A stretch of DNA of 64,000 nucleotides from Oscillospiraceae bacterium (GCA_017501355.1 JAFVXA010000054.1:20348-84347), one strand, 5' to 3'; shown: positions 1 through 8,904, numbered from the stretch's first letter. Translations and numbers: made by a program. Notes: generated by a model from the letters alone, not told the origin.

Positions 1-194
1 GGACGGCACTGATGCCTGTTGCGGTCCGCGTGATCGCGCCGAGAGTGCTGCCTGTGTTGGCGGCGATGCCGCCGTGGCTGAGCTTTGCCGTCTGGATGCT
101 CCTTGCGGCAGATTTCCTTCTTTCCCGCAGGATGCTCCTGCGCTATCACGACACCGAACGGCTGCAGTTGCGGCGCATCTTCGCAAAAGCATAA
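1..194 (+). CDS. 3' end of a membrane protein, possibly CmpB-type putative ABC permease
   Basis: An open frame enters from the left edge and ends at TAA, so only the last 64 or so codons are visible. They encode one hydrophobic segment (around LSFAVWMLLAADFLL) followed by a basic, Arg-rich tail. That layout resembles the C-terminus of the putative type IV ABC transporter permease family (PF06541). The match is by general appearance only and the rest of the gene lies outside the window. A strong hairpin follows the stop codon directly, which supports a real gene end. Confidence 0.4.
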   Translation, partial: TALMPVAVRVIAPRVLPVLAAMPPWLSFAVWMLLAADFLLSRRMLLRYHDTERLQLRRIFAKA

Positions 195-225
195 AAATCC
201 CCACGCCACACGGCGTGGGGATTTT
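194..225. terminator. bidirectional terminator hairpin
   Basis: A perfect 14-bp stem (AAAATCCCCACGCC with its complement) closes a 4-nt loop. A-rich and T-rich flanks let it work on both strands, between convergent genes. Confidence 0.85.
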
Positions 226-231
226 GTCATA

Positions 232-1161
232 TCAGATGCGCTTGCCCAGCCACTGCAGGATGAAGTCAAAGACCTCTTCCTTTCTGGTTTCATTGAGAAT
301 CTCGTGCCGCATACCGGGATAGAGCTGCAGCGTCAGATCCTCCACGCCTGCGGCGCGGAAGCTGTTGCAGGCGGCGATGACTCCCTTGCCCATGTCGCCC
401 ACGGGATCCTCCCAACCGGAGATGAACAGGGCGGGGCGGCGAATGTCCATCTTTTTGACGTTTTCGGGTCTGCGAATGAAGTCAAGCCCGCCCAGCATTT
501 CATAGAACAGTCCGATGGTGGTCTGCCCGCCGCAGAGGGGATCGGCAAGGTAGCGATCCACATTCTCCTCGTTGACGGAGAGCCAGTCGTGGGTGGTGCG
601 GTTGGGGGCAAATGCCTTGTTGTACGCGCCGAATGCCAGAGAGTCGATGATGGGACTGAACTGATCCCAGCCGATGCGCTTGCCCTCCAGCTTGGCGAAA
701 AGACGACCTGCCGCGATGACAGCGCCGTGCTGCTGACCCGTGCCCATGAGGATCGCGCCGCGGACGGAGCCGGGATAGCGGATCAGATAGGTGCGGGTGA
801 GGAAGGAGCCCATGCTGTGACCCATGATGAAATAGGGAATGCCGGGGAAACGCCTGCCGCCCTCAAGCCGCAGGGTGTGCATATCATCCACTACGTTCTG
901 CCAGCCGTTTTCTCTGCCGAAATAGATCCTTGCTGCGCCCTCGGCAACAGACCCGCCGTGACCGAGATGGTCATTGCCGATGACGGCAATGCCGTGGCTG
1001 CAGAGGAAATCCGCAAAGGCGGCGTAACGGTCGATATATTCTGCCACACCGTGAGCGATCTGCAGCACAGCGCGGATCTCTCCCTCAGGTCGCCACTCCA
1101 CCGCGCGGATGGAAGTGATGCCATCGTGAGAGGGGAAGTAAAACTCAGCGAAACTGGTCAT
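232..1161 (-). CDS. alpha/beta hydrolase, monoacylglycerol lipase-like (Hydrolase_4)
   Basis: This 309-residue cytoplasmic protein has the serine hydrolase fold of lysophospholipase and monoglyceride lipase relatives. The nucleophile elbow GHSMGS lies about residue 100, an HG-type oxyanion motif (IAHGVAEY) comes before it, and a late Asp (SGWEDPVG) and His (GMRHEIL) complete a triad. It probably hydrolyses a lipid ester; the substrate is not known. The ATG at 1161 is chosen because AAAGGAGT precedes it at good spacing; an upstream in-frame ATG has no such site. It is divergent from glycerol kinase, so a lipid to glycerol to glycerol-3-phosphate link is possible but only inferred. Confidence 0.85.
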   Translation of the reverse strand: MTSFAEFYFPSHDGITSIRAVEWRPEGEIRAVLQIAHGVAEYIDRYAAFADFLCSHGIAVIGNDHLGHGGSVAEGAARIYFGRENGWQNVVDDMHTLRLEGGRRFPGIPYFIMGHSMGSFLTRTYLIRYPGSVRGAILMGTGQQHGAVIAAGRLFAKLEGKRIGWDQFSPIIDSLAFGAYNKAFAPNRTTHDWLSVNEENVDRYLADPLCGGQTTIGLFYEMLGGLDFIRRPENVKKMDIRRPALFISGWEDPVGDMGKGVIAACNSFRAAGVEDLTLQLYPGMRHEILNETRKEEVFDFILQWLGKRI

Positions 1162-1253
1162 GGTATTTGACTCCTTTCTGTGATACAATGGGCAATGAGA
1201 ATACGATTTGAGTTATGATACCACAAAATCTGAGAAAAAGATAGGGGATCATT

Positions 1254-2756
1254 ATGGAACACTACATTCTTGCCCTCGACCAGGGAACCACCAGTTCCCG
1301 CGCTATCCTTTTTGACCGCGGCGGCGGCATCGTGTCCAAGGGGCAGCTGCCCTTCCGGCAGATCTATCCCACCAGCGGCTGGGTGGAGCATGATCCCGAG
1401 GAGATTTGGGAAAGCACCGTCCGCGCCGCGGCGGAGGCGGTGAATCAGTCCCATGTGGACCCCAAGCGCATCCTTGGCATTGGCATCACCAATCAGCGTG
1501 AGACCACCATCCTCTGGGAAAAGGAGACGGGTCGTCCTGTGGGCAATGCCATCGTCTGGCAGTGCCGCCGTACCGCTGCCATCTGTGACAGGCTCAAGGC
1601 AGAGGGCTGGGCGGAGAAGATCGCGGCAAAGACGGGCTTGCTCATTGATGCCTATTTTTCCGGCACCAAGATCCACTGGATGCTGGAGAATATTCCCGGT
1701 GTCCGCGAGAAGGCGGAGCGGGGCGAGCTGCTGTTCGGCACGGTGGAGACCTGGCTGATCTGGAAGCTTACCGGCGGCAAAGCCCATGTGACGGATGTTT
1801 CCAACGCCAGCCGCACCATGCTGTTTAACATTCATACTATGCAGTGGGATGAAGAACTCTGCAATATGCTCCGCATCCCCCTGTGCATCCTGCCCGAGCC
1901 TGTGGAGAACTCTGCCCACTACGGTGTGGTGGCGCAGGGCATCCCCGGTCTGGAGCGCCTTGCGGGTATTCCTGTCTGCGGTGCGGCAGGCGATCAGCAG
2001 GCGGCGCTGTTCGGGCAGGGCTGCTTTGAAGTGGGCGAGGCGAAGAATACCTACGGCACGGGCTGCTTCACGCTGATGAATGTGGGATATGAAGCGGTGC
2101 GCTCCCGCAGTGGTCTCGTGACTACTGTGGCGTGGCAGCTTGGCGGCAAAACCACCTACGCGCTGGAGGGCAGCGTCTTTAACGCGGGCAGCACCATTCA
2201 GTGGCTGCGGGATGAGCTGGGGATGATCCAGAGCGCGCCCGAGTGTGACCGCCTTGCCGAAAGCGTGAAGGACAGCGCGGGAGTATACCTTGTGCCTGCC
2301 TTTACGGGACTGGGTGCGCCCTATTGGGATATGTATGCCCGCGGTGCCATCGTGGGCTTGACGCGTGGTGTGAACCGCGCCCACATTGCCCGCGCGGCAC
2401 TGGAATGCATCGCCTTTCAGGTGGCAGATCTGATGAATGCCATGCGGCAGGATGCAGATGTGAAGATTCGTGCCCTGCGGGTGGATGGCGGTGCCAGTGT
2501 CAGCGATCTGATGATGCAGACCCAGGCGGATCTGCTGCGTATCCCTGTGGATCGCCCCTATATGGTGGAGACCACTGCCTTTGGCGCGGCGGTGCTGGCA
2601 GGTCTTGCAGTGGGGATGTGGAAGGATCTTGCGGAGATCCGCAGTCTCCGCCGCAGCCAGCATATTTTCCATCCCGAGCGTCCGCAGGCGGAGTGCGAGG
2701 AGCAGTATGCCCAGTGGAAGCGGGCGGTGTCCCGTGCCAGGGGTTGGGTGGAATAA
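1254..2756 (+). CDS. glpK: glycerol kinase
   Basis: The 500-residue product is full length for GlpK, which phosphorylates glycerol to sn-glycerol-3-phosphate with ATP. The FGGY-kinase N-terminal motif DQGTTSSR is at residues 9-16. [17 protein letters not shown] and the C-terminal signature [13 protein letters not shown] near residue 352 are all present. The ribosome site AGGGGATC precedes the ATG. No glycerol facilitator or glycerol-3-phosphate dehydrogenase gene is adjacent, so the gene seems to stand alone here. It is transcribed divergently from the lipase-like hydrolase. Confidence 0.97.
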   Translation: MEHYILALDQGTTSSRAILFDRGGGIVSKGQLPFRQIYPTSGWVEHDPEEIWESTVRAAAEAVNQSHVDPKRILGIGITNQRETTILWEKETGRPVGNAIVWQCRRTAAICDRLKAEGWAEKIAAKTGLLIDAYFSGTKIHWMLENIPGVREKAERGELLFGTVETWLIWKLTGGKAHVTDVSNASRTMLFNIHTMQWDEELCNMLRIPLCILPEPVENSAHYGVVAQGIPGLERLAGIPVCGAAGDQQAALFGQGCFEVGEAKNTYGTGCFTLMNVGYEAVRSRSGLVTTVAWQLGGKTTYALEGSVFNAGSTIQWLRDELGMIQSAPECDRLAESVKDSAGVYLVPAFTGLGAPYWDMYARGAIVGLTRGVNRAHIARAALECIAFQVADLMNAMRQDADVKIRALRVDGGASVSDLMMQTQADLLRIPVDRPYMVETTAFGAAVLAGLAVGMWKDLAEIRSLRRSQHIFHPERPQAECEEQYAQWKRAVSRARGWVE

Positions 2757-2759
2757 GCC

Positions 2760-2787
2760 TTGCAAATATTCGAATTTGCACTATAAT
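2760..2787 (+). promoter_or_regulatory. sigma-A-type promoter with inverted repeat in the spacer
   Basis: TTGCAA and TATAAT are separated by 16 bp. An inverted repeat with arms TGCAAAT and ATTTGCA (2761-2780) overlaps the -35 and fills the spacer, so it could be a repressor site. It would drive the zinc-ribbon gene at 2912. Confidence 0.5.
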
Positions 2788-2911
2788 GATGGTAAAGCGG
2801 CAGGGCGGAATGTTTACAAAACCGTCACAACTGCCGTGGAAAAACGTGGTATGATGCCGTTGAGCAGAATATGATACCGATGCAAGCATCGGATGTGAAA
2901 GGAGAATAATT

Positions 2912-3295
2912 ATGCCTCTGGATTTTCTGAGCAATTTGAGTGAGAAGGCAAAGGAAGTTGCTTACACCGCCGGTGAAAAGGCAAAGGCTGCCGCTGAGAC
3001 TGCCAAGGTGAACGTGCAGATCATGAACGAGCAGCGCAGCATCGACAAGAGCTACAAGGCGATCGGTGAGTGGTTCGTCGCTGAGTTTCAGGGTGAGATC
3101 CCTGCCGAGGTGAAGGATCTGGTGGACAGCATCAATGCTGCCAAGCTCCGCATCGCTGAGCTGCAGGCACAGCCTGAGGAAGAGGTCGAGGTGGAGATCA
3201 TCGTGGAAGAGGAACCTGCCAAGAAGTACTGCGCCGGCTGCGGCGAGGAAGTGACCGGCAAGTTCTGCTCCAACTGCGGCGCTGCACAGGAATAA
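2912..3295 (+). CDS. zinc-ribbon domain protein with helical N-terminus
   Basis: The 127-residue protein has an Ala/Lys/Glu-rich helical region (about 1-90) that looks coiled-coil. An acidic linker (EEEVEVEIIVEEE) follows, and then a C-terminal zinc ribbon, CAGCGEEVTGKFCSNCG, with two CxxC pairs able to bind one zinc. No signal peptide or membrane segment is visible. Small zinc-ribbon proteins of this form are common in Clostridia with no settled role. A good ribosome site (GAAAGGAGAATA) supports the start. It has its own promoter and terminator and seems monocistronic. Confidence 0.8.
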   Translation: MPLDFLSNLSEKAKEVAYTAGEKAKAAAETAKVNVQIMNEQRSIDKSYKAIGEWFVAEFQGEIPAEVKDLVDSINAAKLRIAELQAQPEEEVEVEIIVEEEPAKKYCAGCGEEVTGKFCSNCGAAQE

Positions 3296-3312
3296 GTTGA
3301 TTTTAAAACGGT

Positions 3313-3350
3313 GAACAGGCTCAGCGGGTCATACTGCTGAGCCTGTTCTT
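3313..3350 (+). terminator. terminator hairpin
   Basis: The stem GAACAGGCTCAGC pairs with GCTGAGCCTGTTC around a 10-nt loop and is followed by a short T-rich stretch. It ends the zinc-ribbon transcript. Confidence 0.8.
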
Positions 3351-3429
3351 GTATCATTTTCGTCGGAGCGATAGGATATAAACTGACAGAGTGATAAATA
3401 AGAATTTGAAAGGATGGTTGGTGATAGAT

Positions 3430-4176
3430 ATGAAGTTAGTAGAAATGCTGCATTTAGAATTGGAGCCCGTAGGAATATTCTTTGGAAACACGACTGCAAA
3501 AAGTGACTTAGACGCATCTCCCGATAAAAGAAATTGCGTTGTTCCTTTTGTGTTGGCTGCAGCAAAAGGAAAAATAACATCTATGGATGAGGCTGGCTGC
3601 ACTTGTCCAGGAGGCGCTGTTGGTGCTTGCTTTGGAGATGGGTTTACCAGATTGAATCCCAACATACATATGATGCTATCTCAGGGACTGGGCGATAAGG
3701 CGCCCGAGGGAGCACCTCCTATGGTAAAAGAAGGCGAGAGGTTTTTCTGTGATGCAAATATCGCAATGAAGTGGCGTCAGAATATGCCGTTTTCAGACAA
3801 GGCATATCCGCGAATTGTGTTTGCGCCTCTCAGCAGATGGAAAGAAGTTGGCACTCCCGATTTGGTATATATTTTTGCCAACGCAGACCAAATATCGGCA
3901 CTTGTCACTATGCAGGGTTTCCACAACGGCAAAGCCGTGAATACTCTCGCTCCGTTTGGAGCTGCGTGTCATTCTATCGTATATGCGGCAGAGCAAATGG
4001 ATAAAAAAGAGCCTTTTGCGATTATGGGTCTTTTCGATATCTCACAGAGAAGTGCCGCCATTAAGGACTACTTGTCGATGACTATGCCGTATAAGCTTTG
4101 GGAAAATATGCTGCATGATTTGGAGAAAAGCTGTCTGACTACCCATAGCTGGAGAAGAATTGAAGAACGGTTATAA
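3430..4176 (+). CDS. DUF169 family protein
   Basis: The product of about 248 residues matches the general look of the DUF169 family (PF02596). It has an N-terminal PVGIFF-like segment, conserved Cys residues (CVVPFVLAAAKG, GCTCPGGAVGACFGDGF) and a Gly-rich middle. The role of the family is not established; the Cys residues suggest metal or redox binding. Start choice is uncertain: GTG at 3421 sits 6 nt after AAAGGA, while ATG at 3430 gives a more usual start codon. The gene is clearly richer in A and T than its neighbours, with different codon use, so it may have been acquired by transfer. Confidence 0.75.
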   Translation: MKLVEMLHLELEPVGIFFGNTTAKSDLDASPDKRNCVVPFVLAAAKGKITSMDEAGCTCPGGAVGACFGDGFTRLNPNIHMMLSQGLGDKAPEGAPPMVKEGERFFCDANIAMKWRQNMPFSDKAYPRIVFAPLSRWKEVGTPDLVYIFANADQISALVTMQGFHNGKAVNTLAPFGAACHSIVYAAEQMDKKEPFAIMGLFDISQRSAAIKDYLSMTMPYKLWENMLHDLEKSCLTTHSWRRIEERL

Positions 4177-4237
4177 GCGATAAATTCCAATTTGACGAAG
4201 TGGAACTGTATGTTGGACAGTAGATAGAGCAAATAAG

Positions 4238-4267
4238 GAAGGGAGAGGACGATTGTCCTCTCCCTTC
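4238..4267. terminator. bidirectional terminator hairpin
   Basis: GAAGGGAGAGGAC pairs perfectly with GTCCTCTCCCTTC around a 4-nt loop. It lies between the convergent DUF169 and SufB genes. Confidence 0.85.
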
Positions 4268-4275
4268 TGTTTGTT

Positions 4276-5208
4276 TTATGCCAGGAAGCCCTTGAGAATG
4301 CGATCTTCCGCTTCTTCCTCGGTCAGACCCAGCGTCTGCAGCTTCAGCAGCTGGTCGCCTGCGATCTTGCCGATGGCAGCTTCGTGGATGAGCTGCGCTT
4401 CCGTGCTGTTGGCTACGATCTCAGGGGTGGAGGCGATCTTCGCCTCACCCATGATGATGGAGTCGCACTGCACATGACCGAAGCAAAGGTTTTCGCCCAC
4501 CATGCGAGGGTGGAAGGACTGATAGGACTTGTCCTGCGCAACGCTGCGGGAAATGACGCGACCCTTGGAGTCTGCGCCCTGCAGGAAAATCTCCATATCG
4601 CTGGTTGCGACCTGTTCGCCGTGGGTGAGCAGACGCTCCGTCACCACCACTTCCGCGCCTGCGCCCACTTCAAAGCGGGTGTAGCGCTTGGTGGAGTCGA
4701 TGCCCGCGATCTGGACAGTGTCCATCTGCACGGTGGCACCTTCTTCGAGATAGACAATGGTTTCGGGGTTCATCACACGACCGCCGGTGCCGTCACCGTC
4801 GCCGTAATGCTTTTCGCTGTACTTCACGCGGGCGTTCTTGCCCACATAGAAGGTGTGGACGCCGTCGTGGCGGGATTCTTCACTGCCGCAGTTGTGGATG
4901 CCGCAGCCTGCCATGATCTCCACATCTGCGCCCTCGCCGATGTAAAAGTCGTTGTAGACCATTTCGCTGAGACCGCTCTTGGTGATGATCACGGGGATGT
5001 AGCAGGTCTCTTTAGTGCCGGGCTTGATGCGGATGTCGATGCCTGCCTTGTCGGTTTTGTTAGTGATCTCGATATTTTCGCTGTTCTGGCGGTCAGCACA
5101 GCCGCTGTCTTTGCGGATGTTGAACGCGCCCACAGGCTTTCCGGTCAGATCTGCGATCTTGCTGAGCAGTTCCTGATCGACCTGATTGATCTCTTTTTCG
5201 TAGCTCAT
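4276..5208 (-). CDS. sufB: SufB/SufD-family Fe-S scaffold protein (minimal SUF system)
   Basis: The 310-residue product is a short SufBD-type beta-helix protein. Features include a Cys-rich segment (GCGIHNCGSEESRHDG) near residue 105, a KYSEKHYGDGDG segment, a repeated beta-strand core and a C-terminal helical domain ending LKLQTLGLTEEEAEDRIL. It would act with SufC to assemble Fe-S clusters. Full SufB is about 470 residues, so this is the small form found in many anaerobes and called SmsB in the minimal SmsCB system. Its ATG follows the sufC stop codon directly, with the ribosome site inside the end of sufC, so the two are coupled. No sufS, sufU or sufE is nearby. Confidence 0.88.
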   Translation of the reverse strand: MSYEKEINQVDQELLSKIADLTGKPVGAFNIRKDSGCADRQNSENIEITNKTDKAGIDIRIKPGTKETCYIPVIITKSGLSEMVYNDFYIGEGADVEIMAGCGIHNCGSEESRHDGVHTFYVGKNARVKYSEKHYGDGDGTGGRVMNPETIVYLEEGATVQMDTVQIAGIDSTKRYTRFEVGAGAEVVVTERLLTHGEQVATSDMEIFLQGADSKGRVISRSVAQDKSYQSFHPRMVGENLCFGHVQCDSIIMGEAKIASTPEIVANSTEAQLIHEAAIGKIAGDQLLKLQTLGLTEEEAEDRILKGFLA

Positions 5209-5937
5209 TTAGATACCTCCTGCGATGGGGCAGCCGCCGCGGGTGTCTGCCATGATGAGGGGGAAGATTTTGCCGGCTTCACCGCGGTCACGGATCTGAC
5301 CACCCGCAATGACAATGATCTCGTCTGCCAGCTGAATGATGCGCTCCTGATGGCTGATGATGATCATGGTGGTGTTGCGCTGCTTCTGGATGTGACCAAA
5401 GGTTTCGGTCAGGCGGGCAAAGCTCCACAGGTCAATGCCGGCTTCCGGCTCGTCAAAAATCATGAGGGAGCTGTTGCGGGCAAGCAGGGTTGCGATCTCA
5501 ATGCGCTTGACCTCGCCGCCGGAAAGACTCACGTCCACTTCGCGCTCCAGATAGTCGTTGGCACACAGACCCACTTTGGTCAGATACTGGCAGCAGACAT
5601 CCTTGGGCAGGCACGGATTGCCTGCGGCGATCGCCAGCAGGTCATACACCCGCAGACCCTTGAAGCGGGGGGGCTGCTGGAAACCGTAGCTGATGCCGAG
5701 CTTGGCGCGCTCGGTGATGCTCATCTGGGTGATGTCGGTGCCGTTATAGAGGATCTGACCGCCGGTGGGCTGCACGAGACCCATGATGACCTTGGCAAGC
5801 GTAGTCTTGCCGCCGCCGTTGGGACCGGTGAAAACGATCAGCTGATTGTCGGGGATGGTGAGAGAGACGCTCTTGAGGATTTGCTGCGTTCCCTCGTCGG
5901 TACTTACTTCATAAGAGATGTTCTTCAATTCCAGCAT
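5209..5937 (-). CDS. sufC: SufC, Fe-S assembly ATPase
   Basis: This 242-residue ABC ATPase powers the SufB scaffold. Walker A is GPNGGGKTT at 38-46, the signature LSGGE is at 138-142, Walker B LMIFDEPEAGID is at 158-169 and the switch His lies in IISHQ near 196. The insert around SYGFQQPPRFKG and the form DEPEAGID are typical of SufC rather than of import ATPases. AAAGGAGGA precedes the ATG. It is the first gene of a two-gene operon with sufB. Confidence 0.95.
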   Translation of the reverse strand: MLELKNISYEVSTDEGTQQILKSVSLTIPDNQLIVFTGPNGGGKTTLAKVIMGLVQPTGGQILYNGTDITQMSITERAKLGISYGFQQPPRFKGLRVYDLLAIAAGNPCLPKDVCCQYLTKVGLCANDYLEREVDVSLSGGEVKRIEIATLLARNSSLMIFDEPEAGIDLWSFARLTETFGHIQKQRNTTMIIISHQERIIQLADEIIVIAGGQIRDRGEAGKIFPLIMADTRGGCPIAGGI

Positions 5938-6155
5938 GGGATGAAGTCCTCCTTTGCATCTGTGATATGACTATGGTAACTGCTTTTTAGGGGATAAACA
6001 GTGATAATTGCAACATGTTGAGGAAAAAGCAGGAAAAACGCGTCACTAATCAAATATTTTAACAGGGCAGGTGGAAAAAAGCAAGGAAACAGGCTCATTT
6101 TTCTCCTTTTGGCATAGACTGTCAGTGGTGAAGTTGTTGAAAAGGAGGAATGTCC

Positions 6156-6725
6156 GTGGAACAACAAAGGGCAGAGGAATACGATTTCCGTCAGCATGAC
6201 CGGATCTGGCAGCGGGTGTCACCGGGAATGGTGCCCTATCCGTCGCTGCGGGGAGAGGTGCAGGCAGAACTGCGTCTGCCGGGGGCAGAGGCAAACCCCT
6301 GCTGCCTTGGCAGTGTGGCGGCTGAGTCCCTTCCTGTGCTGGAGGGCTTTTTGGAGGAGGAACAGCAGGTGCTTGCGCTGGAGCAGATGCTGCTGCGCCA
6401 TGTGCCGACCCCCATGGCGGCAGCGGTGCTGGAGCGTCTGGTGAAGGGGGGCGAGGAGATCCGCAGGCGGCTTTCGGCGGTGATCTTTCTCATCGATGGA
6501 TACTGGCAGGAGGAGGGACAGCTGATGCCCAGACCCCGTTTGCGCCGCTTTACAGAGGGGCTGCGTACCGCCTATCATCTGGAGATCTGCGGTGCGCAGA
6601 ATTATGAGCGGGCAGCGGAGGGGACAACGGATGCCTGTCTCAGCCGCATTTTGCGTCAGCTCAGTCAGGAGAAGTATACCCGCGCGGACAGGGTTTTGAA
6701 ACTGTTGGCGGGACATTGCAAATAA
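6156..6725 (+). CDS. small helical protein, possibly ferritin-like; function unknown
   Basis: I do not recognise this 189-residue protein with certainty. It is rich in Glu, Leu and Arg and predicted mostly helical. Paired acidic positions (LEEEQQVLALEQ, LRTAYHLEICGAQNYERAA) resemble helices of ferritin-like or spore-coat-associated four-helix proteins. No signal peptide is seen. GTG at 6156 is preferred to ATG at 6150, because AGGAGG (6143-6148) is 7 nt before GTG but almost touches the ATG. It is divergent from sufC and followed by a strong terminator. A ferritin-like metal role next to an Fe-S operon would fit, but is inference. Confidence 0.65.
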   Translation: MEQQRAEEYDFRQHDRIWQRVSPGMVPYPSLRGEVQAELRLPGAEANPCCLGSVAAESLPVLEGFLEEEQQVLALEQMLLRHVPTPMAAAVLERLVKGGEEIRRRLSAVIFLIDGYWQEEGQLMPRPRLRRFTEGLRTAYHLEICGAQNYERAAEGTTDACLSRILRQLSQEKYTRADRVLKLLAGHCK

Positions 6726-6728
6726 AAA

Positions 6729-6760
6729 AGAAACGCTTCGGCTGATGCCGAAGCGTTTCT
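6729..6760. terminator. bidirectional terminator hairpin
   Basis: AGAAACGCTTCGGC pairs perfectly with GCCGAAGCGTTTCT around TGAT. It lies between convergent genes. Confidence 0.85.
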
Positions 6761-6771
6761 GCAGTTTTGCG

Positions 6772-8445
6772 TTATTCCACAGAGATGATGTAGTAGTACA
6801 CGGGCTGACCACCGCTGAACACGGATACCTCCGCGTCGGGGCAGTGAGTACGGAACACCTCGGCGGCTGCGTTCGCATCATCCTCGCTCACATCCTCACC
6901 GAAGTAGAGAGAGATGAACTCGGCGCTCTTTTCCGCTGCCTTCTCTGCAAGCCCCTGCAGCAGCCCGGCGATGTCATGATCGGTGCCGAAAAGCTTGTTT
7001 TCCAGCAGTGCCAGATAGTCGCCTTCGTTGATGGTGAAGCCGTCGAAATCGCTGTTGCGGGCAGCGTAGGTGATCTGAGCGGTGGAGACGGTCTCGCGGG
7101 AGGCGAGCATGGCGTCACGGATGACCTCTGCGCTCTCTGCCTCAAAGTCCACGTTCATCATGGCGGTGATGCCCTGAGGGACGGTGGCGGTGGGGATCAC
7201 GATGACCTTCTTCTCGGTCAGGTGAGCGCACTGCTCGGCAGCCATGATGATGTTCTTGTTGTTGGGCAGGACAAACACGGTCTCAGCGGGGACGCTGTTG
7301 ACTGCGTTGAGGATGCTCTCGGTGGAGGGATTCATGGTCTGACCACCGCTGACAACGGCATCCACGCCGAGGTCACGGAACATGGCGGCAAGACCGTCAC
7401 CTGCGCAGACGGCGAGATAGCCGAAGGGCTTCTCGGCGGGAGCGATGACAGGTTCATCGCTGTGGGGAGCGTCCTCGTGATCGAGATCGTCCACGTTCTG
7501 GGTCTTGCGACCGGCAGCCATATCATCTGCCTGGGTGCGCATATTCTCGATCTTGGCAAGCTCCAGTGTGCCGTACTTCTGACCCTCGTTCAGGGCGTTG
7601 CCGGGGATATCGGTGTGGACGTGTACCTTGAACGCTTCGTCGTCCTCGCCGATAACAAGGCTGTCGCCGATGCTGTTGAGGTACTTGCGCAGGGGTTCCA
7701 GATCCACATCGGGATCGTTCTTGCGGATGATGAACACAGTGTCGAAGGTGAAGGTGATCTCCTCAGCGGCGATGGCACCGTAGTCGATGGTGTTCTCCTG
7801 TGCGTCGGTCTCGTTTGCCTCGGGCATGGGCTCGCCGCGGAGGGCTGCCAGCATACCCTTGACGATGACGAGGAAGCCCATGCCGCCTGCGTCCACCACG
7901 CCTGCCTTCTTCAGCACGGGGTTCATGTTGGTGGTCTCGGCAAGGGTGATCTCGCCCTGCTCGATGGCGGCAAGGAACACGCCCTCCAGATCTGCACCCT
8001 TCTCAGCGGCTTCCATGGCGTGCTTTGCAGCAAGGCGGGAAACGGTGAGAATGGTGCCCTCTGCAGGCTTCATCACGGCGCTGTAGGCAGCGGTAACGCC
8101 GTCCTGCAGAGCGGCAGCAAACTCGGCGGGACCTGCCTCGGTCTTGCCCTTCAGGTTCTTGGAGATGCCGCGGAAGAGCAGGGACAGGATGACACCGGAG
8201 TTGCCGCGTGCGCCGCGCAGCAGTGCAGAAGCGGCAATGGATGCGGATTCGCCCACGGTGGAGCCGTGACGGCGGTTGAATTCGGCAGCAGCGGCCTGAA
8301 TGGTCATGCCCATGTTGGTGCCGGTGTCACCATCGGGCACGGGGAACACATTGAGGTCGTTGATCATCTGTTTTTCCAGATTCAGCGCGGCACTGCCGTG
8401 CTGGATCATGGTTTCAAACAGTTGTGCGGTGATCTGATTGGTCAT
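6772..8445 (-). CDS. fakA: FakA/YloV-like DAK2 domain fatty acid kinase catalytic subunit
   Basis: The 557-residue protein has the usual length and layout of FakA (YloV). The N-terminal Dak-like ATP domain carries NVFPVPDGDTGTNM at 32-45, with Asp residues for Mg-ATP, and a middle and a C-terminal FakB-interaction region follow. FakA phosphorylates fatty acids held by FakB, feeding acyl-phosphate to phospholipid synthesis. TAAGGAGGACAACAAG before ATG holds both the stop of the preceding asp23 gene and the ribosome site, so the pair is coupled. No fakB or plsX gene lies in the window. Confidence 0.93.
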   Translation of the reverse strand: MTNQITAQLFETMIQHGSAALNLEKQMINDLNVFPVPDGDTGTNMGMTIQAAAAEFNRRHGSTVGESASIAASALLRGARGNSGVILSLLFRGISKNLKGKTEAGPAEFAAALQDGVTAAYSAVMKPAEGTILTVSRLAAKHAMEAAEKGADLEGVFLAAIEQGEITLAETTNMNPVLKKAGVVDAGGMGFLVIVKGMLAALRGEPMPEANETDAQENTIDYGAIAAEEITFTFDTVFIIRKNDPDVDLEPLRKYLNSIGDSLVIGEDDEAFKVHVHTDIPGNALNEGQKYGTLELAKIENMRTQADDMAAGRKTQNVDDLDHEDAPHSDEPVIAPAEKPFGYLAVCAGDGLAAMFRDLGVDAVVSGGQTMNPSTESILNAVNSVPAETVFVLPNNKNIIMAAEQCAHLTEKKVIVIPTATVPQGITAMMNVDFEAESAEVIRDAMLASRETVSTAQITYAARNSDFDGFTINEGDYLALLENKLFGTDHDIAGLLQGLAEKAAEKSAEFISLYFGEDVSEDDANAAAEVFRTHCPDAEVSVFSGGQPVYYYIISVE

Positions 8446-8458
8446 CTTGTTGTCCTCC

Positions 8459-8809
8459 TTAGAAAGTCATGGAGTCAACAAAGACGTCCACATTGGCTAC
8501 CTGCACACCGGTGTAGGTGGAGACAAGGTAGCGCACCTGATTGGTGATCGCTTCGCAAACCACGGGGATGTTCACGCCGTTTTCCACCACGATATGAAGC
8601 TCGATGGAGATGGTGTGATCCTCATGGAAAAAGACCTTCACGCCCTTGCCCATGGCTTCGCGGCGAAGCATGTGAACAAGACCGTCCGTCATGGAACGGT
8701 AGGCCATGGCTTTGACGCCAAAGCAGCTGGTGGCTGCGGCGCCGGTGATATTCGTAAAGACGGCGCTGCTGATGCTCAGAGTGCCCTTTTCACAGTTCAG
8801 TTTCAACAT
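8459..8809 (-). CDS. Asp23/Gls24 family protein (YloU-like)
   Basis: The 116-residue protein has the Asp23 fold signatures: an early Gly/Ser beta strand (GTLSISSAVFTNITGAAA), a central DHTISIELHIVVENGVNI and a final NVDVFVDSM. Family members bind the inner face of the membrane or act in envelope stress. The start at 8809 is taken because AAAGGA lies about 11 nt before it; an upstream ATG falls inside that site. The gene forms the widely seen yloU-yloV pair with fakA. Confidence 0.9.
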   Translation of the reverse strand: MLKLNCEKGTLSISSAVFTNITGAAATSCFGVKAMAYRSMTDGLVHMLRREAMGKGVKVFFHEDHTISIELHIVVENGVNIPVVCEAITNQVRYLVSTYTGVQVANVDVFVDSMTF

Positions 8810-8875
8810 AGTCCGAACCATCCTTTCTCGGTTTCTCAAAGAAAAAATCTGCGTACTTTTCCATATTACTAATGT

Positions 8876-8904
8876 ATTATACACACTTTGAGAAAGAATA
8901 ACAA
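8876..8904 (-). promoter_or_regulatory. promoter of the asp23-fakA operon
   Basis: Read on the minus strand, TTGTTA and TATAAT are 17 bp apart. GTG directly before the -10 gives a partial extended -10. Confidence 0.6.

Noticed and set aside
3361..4230. AT-rich segment as a prophage or insertion element
   Set aside because: No integrase, transposase, attachment repeat or phage gene is present; only one ordinary gene lies there.
4384..8547. Two long plus-strand frames opposite sufC/sufB and fakA
   Set aside because: They are antisense shadows with low-complexity Asp/His/Ala content; the minus-strand genes are clear.
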